Shown: piece after piece, positions 18,701 to 24,929 of the stretch
Position numbering within the stretch: position 1 is the first letter of the stretch
How the letters are laid out: the number at the start of each line of letters is the position of its first letter
NCBI RefSeq assembly: GCF_026626335.1
Contig: NZ_JAPNTZ010000019.1
Span: forward strand, 150,987-214,986
Direction of reading: 5' to 3'
From: Paractinoplanes pyxinae
GTDB lineage: Bacteria > Actinomycetota > Actinomycetes > Mycobacteriales > Micromonosporaceae
Length of the DNA stretch: 64,000 nucleotides
Program-made: the position numbers and the translations under genes
Notes under the pieces: generated by a model
Seen by the model: the letters and a program-made list of their open reading frames with translations, nothing else
Told to the model about the DNA's origin: nothing
Database searches by the model: none

Positions 18701-19255
18701 ACCGCCCAGAACCTCGCGGTCGACCTGCGGCACGGCCGGGATCTGCCGGAAGCCCGAAAGCTGGGAGAGGACACGCTCGAGCGCTATCTGCGGCTCTTCG
18801 GTCCCAAGCACGTCTATTCACTCTCCGCGCGAACGAACCTCGCGGTGGTCCTTCGCCTCGACGGCGACTTCGACACGGCGCTCGGGCACGACCGGGAATC
18901 GCTCGCCGTGCTGACCGAAACGCTGGGACCGGACCACCCGGTGACGCTCACCTGCGCCACCAACTTCGGCAGCGACCTGTTCGCGCTCGGCGAGATCAGC
19001 GCCGCCTACGAGAAAGACATTGATACCCTGGCCAGCTCGGAACGGGCTTTGGGCACCGACCACCCGTCGACGCTCGCCTGCAGCGTCAACCTCGCCCTCG
19101 ACCTCAGGGCCCTCGGCCGCGAGGCCGAGGCGGACAAGATCCTGTCCGACACGCTGGCGCGGCTGCGCAAGGCGCTGGGCGAGCGTCACCCGGCCACGCT
19201 CAATGCGCTGAACAATTACCGGGCCGACTGCGATGTCGACCCCATGCCGCTCTGA
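15794..19255 (+). CDS. NB-ARC STAND NTPase with N-terminal effector-associated domain and C-terminal TPRs (NLR-like)
   Basis: Up to 1153 residues; the start is uncertain (TTG at 15794 or TTG at 15842; neither has a good RBS). Residues about 25-110 (DRRLLINLVRRDVRTF to LKEALVVMAPEAPGTR) form an effector-associated adaptor domain homologous to the C-terminus of the nucleosidase at 19715. A helical segment and a Pro/Asp-rich linker (240-330) follow. NB-ARC motifs: GMGGVGKS Walker A near 370, LLVFDN near 446, GRILVTSRN, GDLPLAIEAAS, and MQIHRL in the MHD position near 648. Residues about 740-1140 are kinesin-light-chain-like TPRs with repeated LG..HP.TL. The family senses a trigger through TPRs, oligomerises with ATP and recruits an effector through the adaptor. 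Confidence 0.88.
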   Translation: MKHVVPRHPRHWGPLTLTHSKRDPAAALRNGLVAALVDDVPIINNLPDRRLLINLVRRDVRTFPDVPEREQARSHVIEIVLACISTRGGLRALKEALVVMAPEAPGTRIASSLVESASLSSLLLQGENQRAHELLHQAEAEAADPAWWRAIVVQTVPGLNHPPADLVKAFETAAGRGSGSHDAAAALTFIRRVAADLENPVGVALRTWADEVGHRLELPDGTPADPAPEEPHRDPGEPSASPPLPAPTSSLSPHGAPDGQVDGNGDENGDMSQHETRTELRNRDVAPTPGGDAEAAPATHGDQGDTSAGIGDDMAPVADRKLKEEKLPQVWGDVPQRNPDFTGREDFLEILHNELSERRQTAVLPQAIHGMGGVGKSQIAIEYVHRHSQEFDLVWWIPAEETGQILTSLTKLAQRLRLDVTPEANAAVPAVQEALSTGATGYRDWLLVFDNAEDPTEARKYFPTGGAGRILVTSRNPDWERGTRALEVDVFTREESITLLQNRNSDLSDRDADSLAKALGDLPLAIEAASAWRATTGMDTSEYLRLLNDKRLDLLDVEPPPDYRLTVRAAWKLSLEKLAVDNLAALQLLQVCSFFAPEPIPRSLFTGSNADITPELDAMLRDTYSIGRAIRDILKLALAKYDHQNNTMQIHRLIRLVLTDSMDAEQQTRMRHGAHMLLVNADPNDPGRRDQWERYGALRAHVEASDAVASDNPRVHDLVFSVVQYLYYFGDHQGSQSLAEQAFRHRTLDRGPTDGHTLRLAKWLGWMYFVNGKYAAARELNRKTLEHYRDVFGDEDEGTLDAMKVVGVDLRASGDFKAGLDLDQRAVAAARRAFGPDDPITLNGTNNLGVNLRLLGLFQQAEKLDADNYERLQKVLGSNSDASMLALYNLLIDRRELGDYVAARNEHEAAYVRSVETFGRDAPATLRMARALAVARRKAGDHPGALRMSKDTFDRYQRRYGKDYPDTIATAQNLAVDLRHGRDLPEARKLGEDTLERYLRLFGPKHVYSLSARTNLAVVLRLDGDFDTALGHDRESLAVLTETLGPDHPVTLTCATNFGSDLFALGEISAAYEKDIDTLASSERALGTDHPSTLACSVNLALDLRALGREAEADKILSDTLARLRKALGERHPATLNALNNYRADCDVDPMPL

Positions 19256-19270
19256 TCCGGCCGCGATCGT

Positions 19271-19300
19271 GGATGGTGGCGGCACGACCCGCCACCATCC
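19271..19300. terminator. bidirectional hairpin between the NB-ARC gene and the small peptide gene
   Basis: Perfect 12-bp stem GGATGGTGGCGG / CCGCCACCATCC with a 6-base loop, placed between two converging stop codons (19253-19255 and 19308-19310), so it can serve both genes. Confidence 0.65.
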
Positions 19301-19307
19301 GGGCGGC

Positions 19308-19568
19308 TCAGTCGACGCGGCCGGGCGGGCCGCTGCCGAGGTTGCCGCGGCTGTGCTCCAGCTGACTGAACAGCGCGCCCGTCGACGGTTCCAACAGTCG
19401 CGGGTCGGTCTCACCGAGATCGTGAAGAGAAGTAGCCGTAAGGTCGATCAATTCAGTTTCGATCTCCGGGGGATCGAGATCCACAGCGCAGATTCCCTTC
19501 TCAAGGCCGGCCGTGCCAAGGCTGAGTGAACGGTCGCGTGGACGGTGAAGCGCGAAGCTATTCGTCAT
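19308..19568 (-). CDS. small protein, candidate RiPP precursor peptide
   Basis: 86 residues from ATG 19568, with a weak GGGG ahead. The middle reads ETELIDLTATSLHDLGETDP, which resembles the leader pattern of FxSxx-COOH-type precursors (ID-T-SL--L). The tail reads GALFSQLEHSRGNLGSGPPG and ends RVD, so the family's C-terminal FxSxx is not present. It lies between the NB-ARC and nucleosidase genes and 1.2 kb from an HExxH peptide-hydroxylase gene; no radical SAM gene is in the window. I infer a precursor modified by the hydroxylase; a plain small regulator is the alternative. Confidence 0.55.
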   Translation of the reverse strand: MTNSFALHRPRDRSLSLGTAGLEKGICAVDLDPPEIETELIDLTATSLHDLGETDPRLLEPSTGALFSQLEHSRGNLGSGPPGRVD

Positions 19569-19714
19569 TCAGCCCCGTCAGTCCCTCATACCGGCCCGGC
19601 AACCAGAGCGAGTTCGGTGACCGGGCGACTCCGGCCCCGCACGTGGCGGCGATGATCATCGAAATAGGCGCGGGCGGCAGAAATTCGGTAGCGAAACGGT
19701 AGGAGGCCGCGCGA

Positions 19715-20827
19715 ATGCCGGCGGAAGTCACCATCGGGATCGTCACGGCCGTGCCGGTTGAGCACGCCGCTCTGCGAGAGGCGCTGGATCACGCCCACGA
19801 CCATCGGGCGGCAGGTGATCCGAAGACGTACCGCGTCGGGGACATTCCGAGCTCGGTCCGCGGCCGGCCGCACCGCGTGGTGACCACTCTGCAGACCCGG
19901 GACGGCACCCGCGACGCGGCGGCCAGCGTCACCAATCTCATCCGGTCCTTCCCGTCCTTGCGCACGATCCTCATGTGCGGGATAGCGGCCGGGGTGCCGG
20001 CGGGCGGGGTACGTCTCGGCGACATCGTCAGCGCCACCGACGGCATTGTCGACTACGCGCACCTGAGGGCCACCGACGAAGGCCTGTCCCTGCGGCGGGC
20101 GCCGGGTGACGTCTCGGCGAGCTTCCTTGACGCCGACCACAAGCTCGCGCAAGAGGAGTTGCACGAGCGCCGCCCCTGGACGACCGTGCTGACCGAGCTC
20201 GAGCGAGAGCACGCCGCCTTCCGCCGCCCACCCGGGGCAGGGACGCCGACCGTGCACCGGGGCGCGTTCGGCAGCTCGGACGTGCTACTCCGCGACGCGA
20301 AGCTGCGGGACGATCTGGCCCGCAGACATCGGGTCGTCGCCTTCGAGATGGAGGCGTCCGGTCTCGCCGCGGCCGCCCGCATGCATGGCCGCGAGTGGTA
20401 TCTGGTCAAGGGAGTGTCCGACCTGGCCGATCGGAACAAAGATGATCGATATCATGGCTTCGCCGCGGCCGCATCGGCCGCCTACCTGCACGCGCTGCTC
20501 GGCGTGATGACGCCGGAGCCGAGCCGGACGGGCCGGCCCGGTGGTACGGCTTCATTGTCGCGCGTCCTCGAGGTGATGCTGGACATTGCCACCATTCAAG
20601 CCGAGCACGACCGGCAGCGCCTCATTCACGAGTTGCCCTCCCATCTGCGGGCCGGCATCCCGTACAGCCCGACGCCGCGCATCCATTTCCTGTCGATCAT
20701 CCGGGCCTGCCAGGACTATCCGGAGGGTCGCGACGCGCTGCTGGATGCTTTGGGCATGATGCTCGGCCCGGGCTCTCCTGCGTTCGACAGGGTGAGCCAA
20801 GTGATCGAGGAGAACTGGGCGGCCTAA
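19715..20827 (+). CDS. nucleoside phosphorylase/nucleosidase-fold effector with C-terminal effector-associated domain
   Basis: 370 residues from ATG 19715, with GTAGGAGG 8 bases upstream. Residues 1-275 are a PNP/MTA-SAH-nucleosidase fold: IGIVTAVPVEHAALREAL, the Gly-rich MCGIAAGVP, the substrate motif VAFEMEASGLAAA, and GVSDLAD with the catalytic Asp; all appear intact. Residues about 284-370 (DRQRLIHELPSHLRAG to DALLDALGMMLGPGSP) align with the N-terminus of the NB-ARC protein. It is therefore a probable toxic effector that cleaves nucleosides or nucleotides when recruited by the NB-ARC partner. Its 3' end overlaps the convergent HExxH gene by 4 bases. Confidence 0.85.
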   Translation: MPAEVTIGIVTAVPVEHAALREALDHAHDHRAAGDPKTYRVGDIPSSVRGRPHRVVTTLQTRDGTRDAAASVTNLIRSFPSLRTILMCGIAAGVPAGGVRLGDIVSATDGIVDYAHLRATDEGLSLRRAPGDVSASFLDADHKLAQEELHERRPWTTVLTELEREHAAFRRPPGAGTPTVHRGAFGSSDVLLRDAKLRDDLARRHRVVAFEMEASGLAAAARMHGREWYLVKGVSDLADRNKDDRYHGFAAAASAAYLHALLGVMTPEPSRTGRPGGTASLSRVLEVMLDIATIQAEHDRQRLIHELPSHLRAGIPYSPTPRIHFLSIIRACQDYPEGRDALLDALGMMLGPGSPAFDRVSQVIEENWAA

Positions 20828-22677
20828 AGCAAGGCCGGCCCAAGCCACGTGGCGAAAGCGACCGGGTCCGGCGCCGAGCCGCGCACTCCTGCGTAGACGG
20901 CCCGCACCATCGCGGGATGTTCTCCCAGCACTGCGGCCGCCGGGCCCTCGACGGTCAGCCCCAGGCCGGTCCAGGCGTCGAGGTCGTCCGGGTCGGCTCG
21001 GATCCGATGGGCGAAAGAGGTGCCGGCGGCCGCGTTCTCACCCCGGAGCAGCTCGGCGTCGGCCTCGTCGACACCGAGCGCCCGCAGCCGGGCGGTGACG
21101 GCGGTCGTACCGCGTTCGAACCGGCGCCGGGCCAGCGCAAGCCTTCCCTGCGACCATGTCTTCGCGCCGGGCACCACGCGGTAGCCCGGGTCGGCCGGTG
21201 GCGCCTGCTCGCCCCGCGCCCATGCGATGACTAGCCGGTCCACCGTCTCTTTGGCCGGGCGCAGGTGCCGGAGCCGCCAACCGGCCCGATGACCGGCGGC
21301 GATCAGGGCAGCCACCCGGGCCGGTTCGGAATCCTCCGGGAGAGGTGCCCATCCGGCCACCCGTTCGCCGAGTCCGGCGATGAGGCGCCGTCCGAGCGGG
21401 GTGAGCGCCGCCGAGCCGGCCGCTACTCCCAGGGCTTGCCGGGCCTGCTCACGGGACAGGGCGTACTCGAATTCGCCGCCCGGCCCGGGCTGGGCGGCGT
21501 TGTGCATACGCCAGAAGTCGCAGATGTTCACGAAAGCGAAGATTCCTTGTATCAGGCCGGGCAGCGGTCGTGGATCGTCCCGCCACGGCGCGTACAGGAT
21601 CTCCTCCTCACCGCCGGACGTGACCGGCAGCAGGTGCAGCAGGCCACCCAGCCGGATGTGAGCGAATTCGTGGATCAGGGCGACGGCCAGGGACAGGGAA
21701 TCGCCCGGTTCGGAGACCAGGACGCTGCCGAACGCCTCGCCGGTCGACGCGCTGCGGGCCTCGGCTCCGTCCCGGTCGGACAACGGCACCAGCGAGACGA
21801 TGCCGGGCGCCATGGCCTCGGCCGACGGCGGGTGCCGATCCACGATGAGATCCCAGGCCCCGGCCAGCAGCGCGGTCCAGCGTTCGGCGTCCGCCGCCGG
21901 CAGTCGCTGCGCCGGCACCGGGTCGCCGAGGTCACGGTACGGGTCGATGTCGTCGAGCGTCACGGCCAACGCCGGCGGCCCGCCCACGCGCAACCGGCGC
22001 AGCTCCCACCATTCCGGGCCGCCCGCTCGCGGCGCGCCCGCGACCGGCACCCGCAGCACTGAAGCGCCGTCCGCCCGCGCCGCGCCCGCGACCGGCACCC
22101 GCAGCACCTGAGCGCCGTGGCGCAACGTCAACACCCCTGCCGCCACCTCGGCCTCGACCGCGTCCCACGGTTCGGCCCCGGGGAACACCGCCATACCCAG
22201 GCCCGGCAGCATCGCCCGGCCGTCCCGGGCGGGCACAACCGTGCTCCAGTCGAGCCCTCGCCGGGCCGCGGCCACGAGAGCCACGGCGTGCAGCCCGCCC
22301 GCGTCGACCCACCTCGGAGCCGAGGCCGACACATGACCTTTCTCGCGTCGGACTACGTACGCGGCCCAACTGCCGACCTGCGGGTGCATGAGCACTTGCC
22401 GGAACGTCGCGCGGTCGACCCGATCCACTTCCTCCAGCAGGTCGATGGAGGCCGACGCCGGTGGCAGGGGGCCCATGGGGTCCGGCCGCGTGGCGAACAG
22501 GCGGCGAACGGCGTCAAGCAGGAGCAGCCGACGGCTGAATTCGGACTTCCACAGCGTTTCGGTCAGCTCCGCGCTGCCGTACCCGTGACATAACAGGTCG
22601 AGATGCGACTCCTTGATGCGGTGTTTCTTGAACGGCATCCAGGCCCCCGGCGTCGACTGAGCGGACAGTTCCGTCAC
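20824..22677 (-). CDS. HExxH-motif peptide hydroxylase-like protein (mod_HExxH family)
   Basis: 617 residues from a GTG at 22677; an ATG at 22638 (MPFKKHRIKESHLDLL), which has GGGGG upstream, may be the true start. The core carries LIHEFAHIRLGGLLHLL (HEFAH at 336-340) followed by ILYAPWRDDPRPLPG and IFAFVNICDFW, which match the HExxH proteins that accompany FxSxx/cyclophane RiPP loci and are described as alpha-ketoglutarate- and iron-dependent peptide beta-hydroxylases. Unlike FxsB proteins there is no radical SAM half. A 16-residue in-frame duplication (LRVPVAGA...) lies upstream of the core. The candidate substrate is the peptide at 19308-19568. Confidence 0.75.
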   Translation of the reverse strand: MTELSAQSTPGAWMPFKKHRIKESHLDLLCHGYGSAELTETLWKSEFSRRLLLLDAVRRLFATRPDPMGPLPPASASIDLLEEVDRVDRATFRQVLMHPQVGSWAAYVVRREKGHVSASAPRWVDAGGLHAVALVAAARRGLDWSTVVPARDGRAMLPGLGMAVFPGAEPWDAVEAEVAAGVLTLRHGAQVLRVPVAGAARADGASVLRVPVAGAPRAGGPEWWELRRLRVGGPPALAVTLDDIDPYRDLGDPVPAQRLPAADAERWTALLAGAWDLIVDRHPPSAEAMAPGIVSLVPLSDRDGAEARSASTGEAFGSVLVSEPGDSLSLAVALIHEFAHIRLGGLLHLLPVTSGGEEEILYAPWRDDPRPLPGLIQGIFAFVNICDFWRMHNAAQPGPGGEFEYALSREQARQALGVAAGSAALTPLGRRLIAGLGERVAGWAPLPEDSEPARVAALIAAGHRAGWRLRHLRPAKETVDRLVIAWARGEQAPPADPGYRVVPGAKTWSQGRLALARRRFERGTTAVTARLRALGVDEADAELLRGENAAAGTSFAHRIRADPDDLDAWTGLGLTVEGPAAAVLGEHPAMVRAVYAGVRGSAPDPVAFATWLGPALL

Positions 22678-22737
22678 GGCTACTCTAAGCGTTGCCGTGC
22701 GAACCGTTCGATCTATCGAGATGAATGCAACTGCCTC

Positions 22738-24513
22738 CTATTTGGCCGGGGCGACGATGCCGTACTCGTGGATCTTGCGGTAGATCGTGGCTCGGGACAT
22801 GCCCAGGGCGGCGGCCGCCTTGACCTTGTTGCCCTCCCAGTCGAGCAGGCTGCGGACGATGGCGTCGCGTTCCATCGCTTCCAAAGGGCTCAGCAGTCGG
22901 CGCGAGACCGTGCGGCACTCCGGGGGCAGGTCGCGCGGCTGGATGGCTCCGCTTCGGCGGTGCTGGACGATGTTGCGCAGCACCTGCCACAGCTGTTCGA
23001 CGTTGCCGGGCCAGCTTGATCGGCTGAGCATCTGCAGCGCCGGGGGCGAGCATTCGAGGCGGCCGTCGGGCACCAGGCGGGCCAGGAAGAACGGCACCAG
23101 GGCCTGCACGTCCTCGGGGTGGTAGCGCAGCGGCGGCAGTTCGACCGTGCTGGCGAAGAAGCGCAGCAGGCCGGCCAGCTCGCCGGCGTCGTGGCGGGGG
23201 CTGAGGGTGAGCGCGACCCACGGCGCGCTCTCCGCGGCCCGGGCCTGTTCGAGCAGGTGGCACAGCACTTCCAGCAGGGCGCCGGCGGCCCGGTCGGCGT
23301 GCTGGACGACCAGGACGCCACCGCCGGCGCTCAGTTCCCGGCGGACGTCGTCGAGCCAGGCCCGGCCGGGGGCGGCGGCGTCGGCCACGGCGAAGTGGGC
23401 GCCGGGGTGGTCGTGCTGGTGGATCGCTCGCAGCACGGCCAGCTTGCCCACCCCGGCCTCGCCCTCGAGCACCAGCCACTCGCCGGACGCGTAGGCCGCC
23501 TTCGCCTGCTGGCAGCCGCGCAGCCACAGGCCGCCCGATCCGACCAGGCCGGGCAGGAAGGCCCGCGGCGCCGGTGCGGGATCCATCCGTACGCCCAATC
23601 GGGGTTCTTCGAGGCGCACGTGCACCACTCCCCCGGTGGGGCCACCCTCGCCTCGCACCGGGCGGCAGAACATCCGCGCCTCGACGCCGCTCGGCAGTTC
23701 CACCGTCAGCGTCGCCGTCGGATTGCGCCCGGCCAGCGCCTCGGCCGCCTGCGCGAGCAGGATCGACTGCTCGGCCGGGTCGAGCACGTGGCGCGCATGG
23801 TCGTTCATCATCACGACGTCGTTGTTCAAAGCGAAGACAATTCCCGCCGTACGCCGGCAGGTGCGCAGGTATTCCTGCAGGAGCTCGAGTTCACGGATGC
23901 CGCTGTCGGCCAGCATCGCCTGCTGGATCTGCCCGGCCGTGGTCTTGGCCAGCGCCAGCAGCAGCGGGTCGGCGTCCTTGCGCCAGCAGGTCAGGTCGAC
24001 CGCGCCCACCGTCTTGCCCGAGATCGGATGGTGGATCGGCACCCCGGCGCAGGCCAGATCCTCCAGATGTTCCGCGTAGTGCTCGTGGCCGAACACGTGC
24101 ATCGGCCGGCCACCCTCCAGCGCGGTGCCGATGCCGTTGGTGCCGACGAACTCCTCGGCGTAGCTGAAGCCGGGGGCCAGATTCACCCGGTCGAGGTGGG
24201 CGTCGAGGTCGCGCCCGGCGTCGAGCCGGGTCAGCACGAGCCCGGTCGGGTCGGTCAGGATGATGCTGACCGCCTGACCTTCCAGGTGCTCGCGCAGATG
24301 CCGCAGCACCGGCAATGCACTGCGGGTCAGTGGTGTGTCGAGGTCGGGGTCACGCAGATACGACAGGTCGACGCGGTCGGCGGCCACGTTCCAGCGGCGG
24401 GAACGCCACCACGAGGCCAGGATCGCGTCGCGCACCTGGTCGGGATCGATCTCTTCGGCGGTGAGGAACTGCTCCCGCGTCTTGGCTAAACGCTCGTTGT
24501 CACCGGGCGGCAC
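22738..24513 (-). CDS. mimR: GAF/AAA/Fis activator of the propane monooxygenase operon (MimR/AcoR type)
   Basis: 591 residues from GTG 24513 with AGGGGG upstream. N-terminal GAF-like sensor (FSYAEEFVGTNGIGTALEGGRPMHVFGHEHYAEHLEDLACAGVPI), then an AAA region with a Walker A-like GEAGVGK, and a C-terminal Fis helix-turn-helix (KVKAAAALGMSRATIYRKIHEYGI). The sigma-54-contacting GAFTGA loop is absent and the Walker B is eroded, as expected in actinobacteria without sigma-54. It is divergent from prmABCD and by analogy with mycobacterial MimR should activate it in response to substrate, probably through the GTCTCA palindromes. Confidence 0.9.
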   Translation of the reverse strand: MPPGDNERLAKTREQFLTAEEIDPDQVRDAILASWWRSRRWNVAADRVDLSYLRDPDLDTPLTRSALPVLRHLREHLEGQAVSIILTDPTGLVLTRLDAGRDLDAHLDRVNLAPGFSYAEEFVGTNGIGTALEGGRPMHVFGHEHYAEHLEDLACAGVPIHHPISGKTVGAVDLTCWRKDADPLLLALAKTTAGQIQQAMLADSGIRELELLQEYLRTCRRTAGIVFALNNDVVMMNDHARHVLDPAEQSILLAQAAEALAGRNPTATLTVELPSGVEARMFCRPVRGEGGPTGGVVHVRLEEPRLGVRMDPAPAPRAFLPGLVGSGGLWLRGCQQAKAAYASGEWLVLEGEAGVGKLAVLRAIHQHDHPGAHFAVADAAAPGRAWLDDVRRELSAGGGVLVVQHADRAAGALLEVLCHLLEQARAAESAPWVALTLSPRHDAGELAGLLRFFASTVELPPLRYHPEDVQALVPFFLARLVPDGRLECSPPALQMLSRSSWPGNVEQLWQVLRNIVQHRRSGAIQPRDLPPECRTVSRRLLSPLEAMERDAIVRSLLDWEGNKVKAAAALGMSRATIYRKIHEYGIVAPAK

Positions 24514-24568
24514 AGGGCACCCCCTGTTACAGGCTGGTTACACGCTACGCGCCCCGTCCAGTCACCTT

Positions 24569-24583
24569 GTCTCAAGTTGAGAC
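24569..24583. promoter_or_regulatory. operator palindrome 1, mimR/prm intergenic region
   Basis: GTCTCAAGTTGAGAC, a perfect 15-bp palindrome. It lies 34 bases before the small gene at 24618 and 55 bases before the mimR start, so it can act on both. It probably binds MimR. Confidence 0.65.
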
Positions 24584-24617
24584 CGGCGCATCCACGCGTC
24601 CGGGGTGGACTCGGCTC

Positions 24618-24860
24618 ATGGATGCGGCGCCCGAGACCTACAACCCGTGGACCGTCGTCAATGTGGTCTTCCACCACTTGGCTGCTCAGGGCCTGCATCC
24701 GGTGCTGGGCGGCGCGGATCCGGGCGCGCCCGCGGCCGAACTGCTGCGGGCGCTGGGGATCGAGCCGGCCGCCGAAGGTGACCGCCAGGTCGGGGAAAGA
24801 GTCAAAAAGCATCTGGCCGACATCCGCGCGGCCGTCTTCGAGGGTCCTGACTCAATGTGA
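24618..24860 (+). CDS. small hypothetical protein leading the prm operon
   Basis: 80 residues from ATG 24618 with GGGGTGG about 9 bases upstream; the frame extends to 24567 but that would run through the operator. Sequence features: YNPWTVVNVVFHHLAAQGLHP, then LLRALGIEP and a charged helix VGERVKKHLADIRAAVF. It is compact, helical, with typical coding composition. It sits between operator 1 and operator 2, 69 bases before prmA, so it is probably the first gene of the operon. Function unknown. Confidence 0.65.
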   Translation: MDAAPETYNPWTVVNVVFHHLAAQGLHPVLGGADPGAPAAELLRALGIEPAAEGDRQVGERVKKHLADIRAAVFEGPDSM

Positions 24861-24863
24861 GAC
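24849..24863. promoter_or_regulatory. operator palindrome 2, just upstream of prmA
   Basis: GACTCAATGTGAGAC, one mismatch from GTCTCA-N3-TGAGAC. It overlaps the stop codon of the small leading gene and lies 66 bases before the prmA start. Confidence 0.55.
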
Positions 24864-24929
24864 CGCCGCTCACCGGCCGGTGGGTTCTGATGCGTCGGGT
24901 AGGACGCAGTCAAGGATGAGGAGTGACTC

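Noticed and set aside
16772..18811. 679-codon minus-strand frame opposite the NB-ARC gene
   Set aside because: Val/Gly/Gln-rich shadow of a TPR gene; the plus strand has clear NB-ARC motifs.
19308..19568. Calling the small peptide a true FxsA
   Set aside because: The C-terminal FxSxx signature is absent (it ends GRVD) and no FxsB radical SAM gene is present, so only a general precursor label is justified.
19558..19746. 62-codon minus-strand ORF overlapping the nucleosidase start
   Set aside because: Runs through the promoter and RBS of the nucleosidase gene and overlaps the candidate peptide start; no features of its own.
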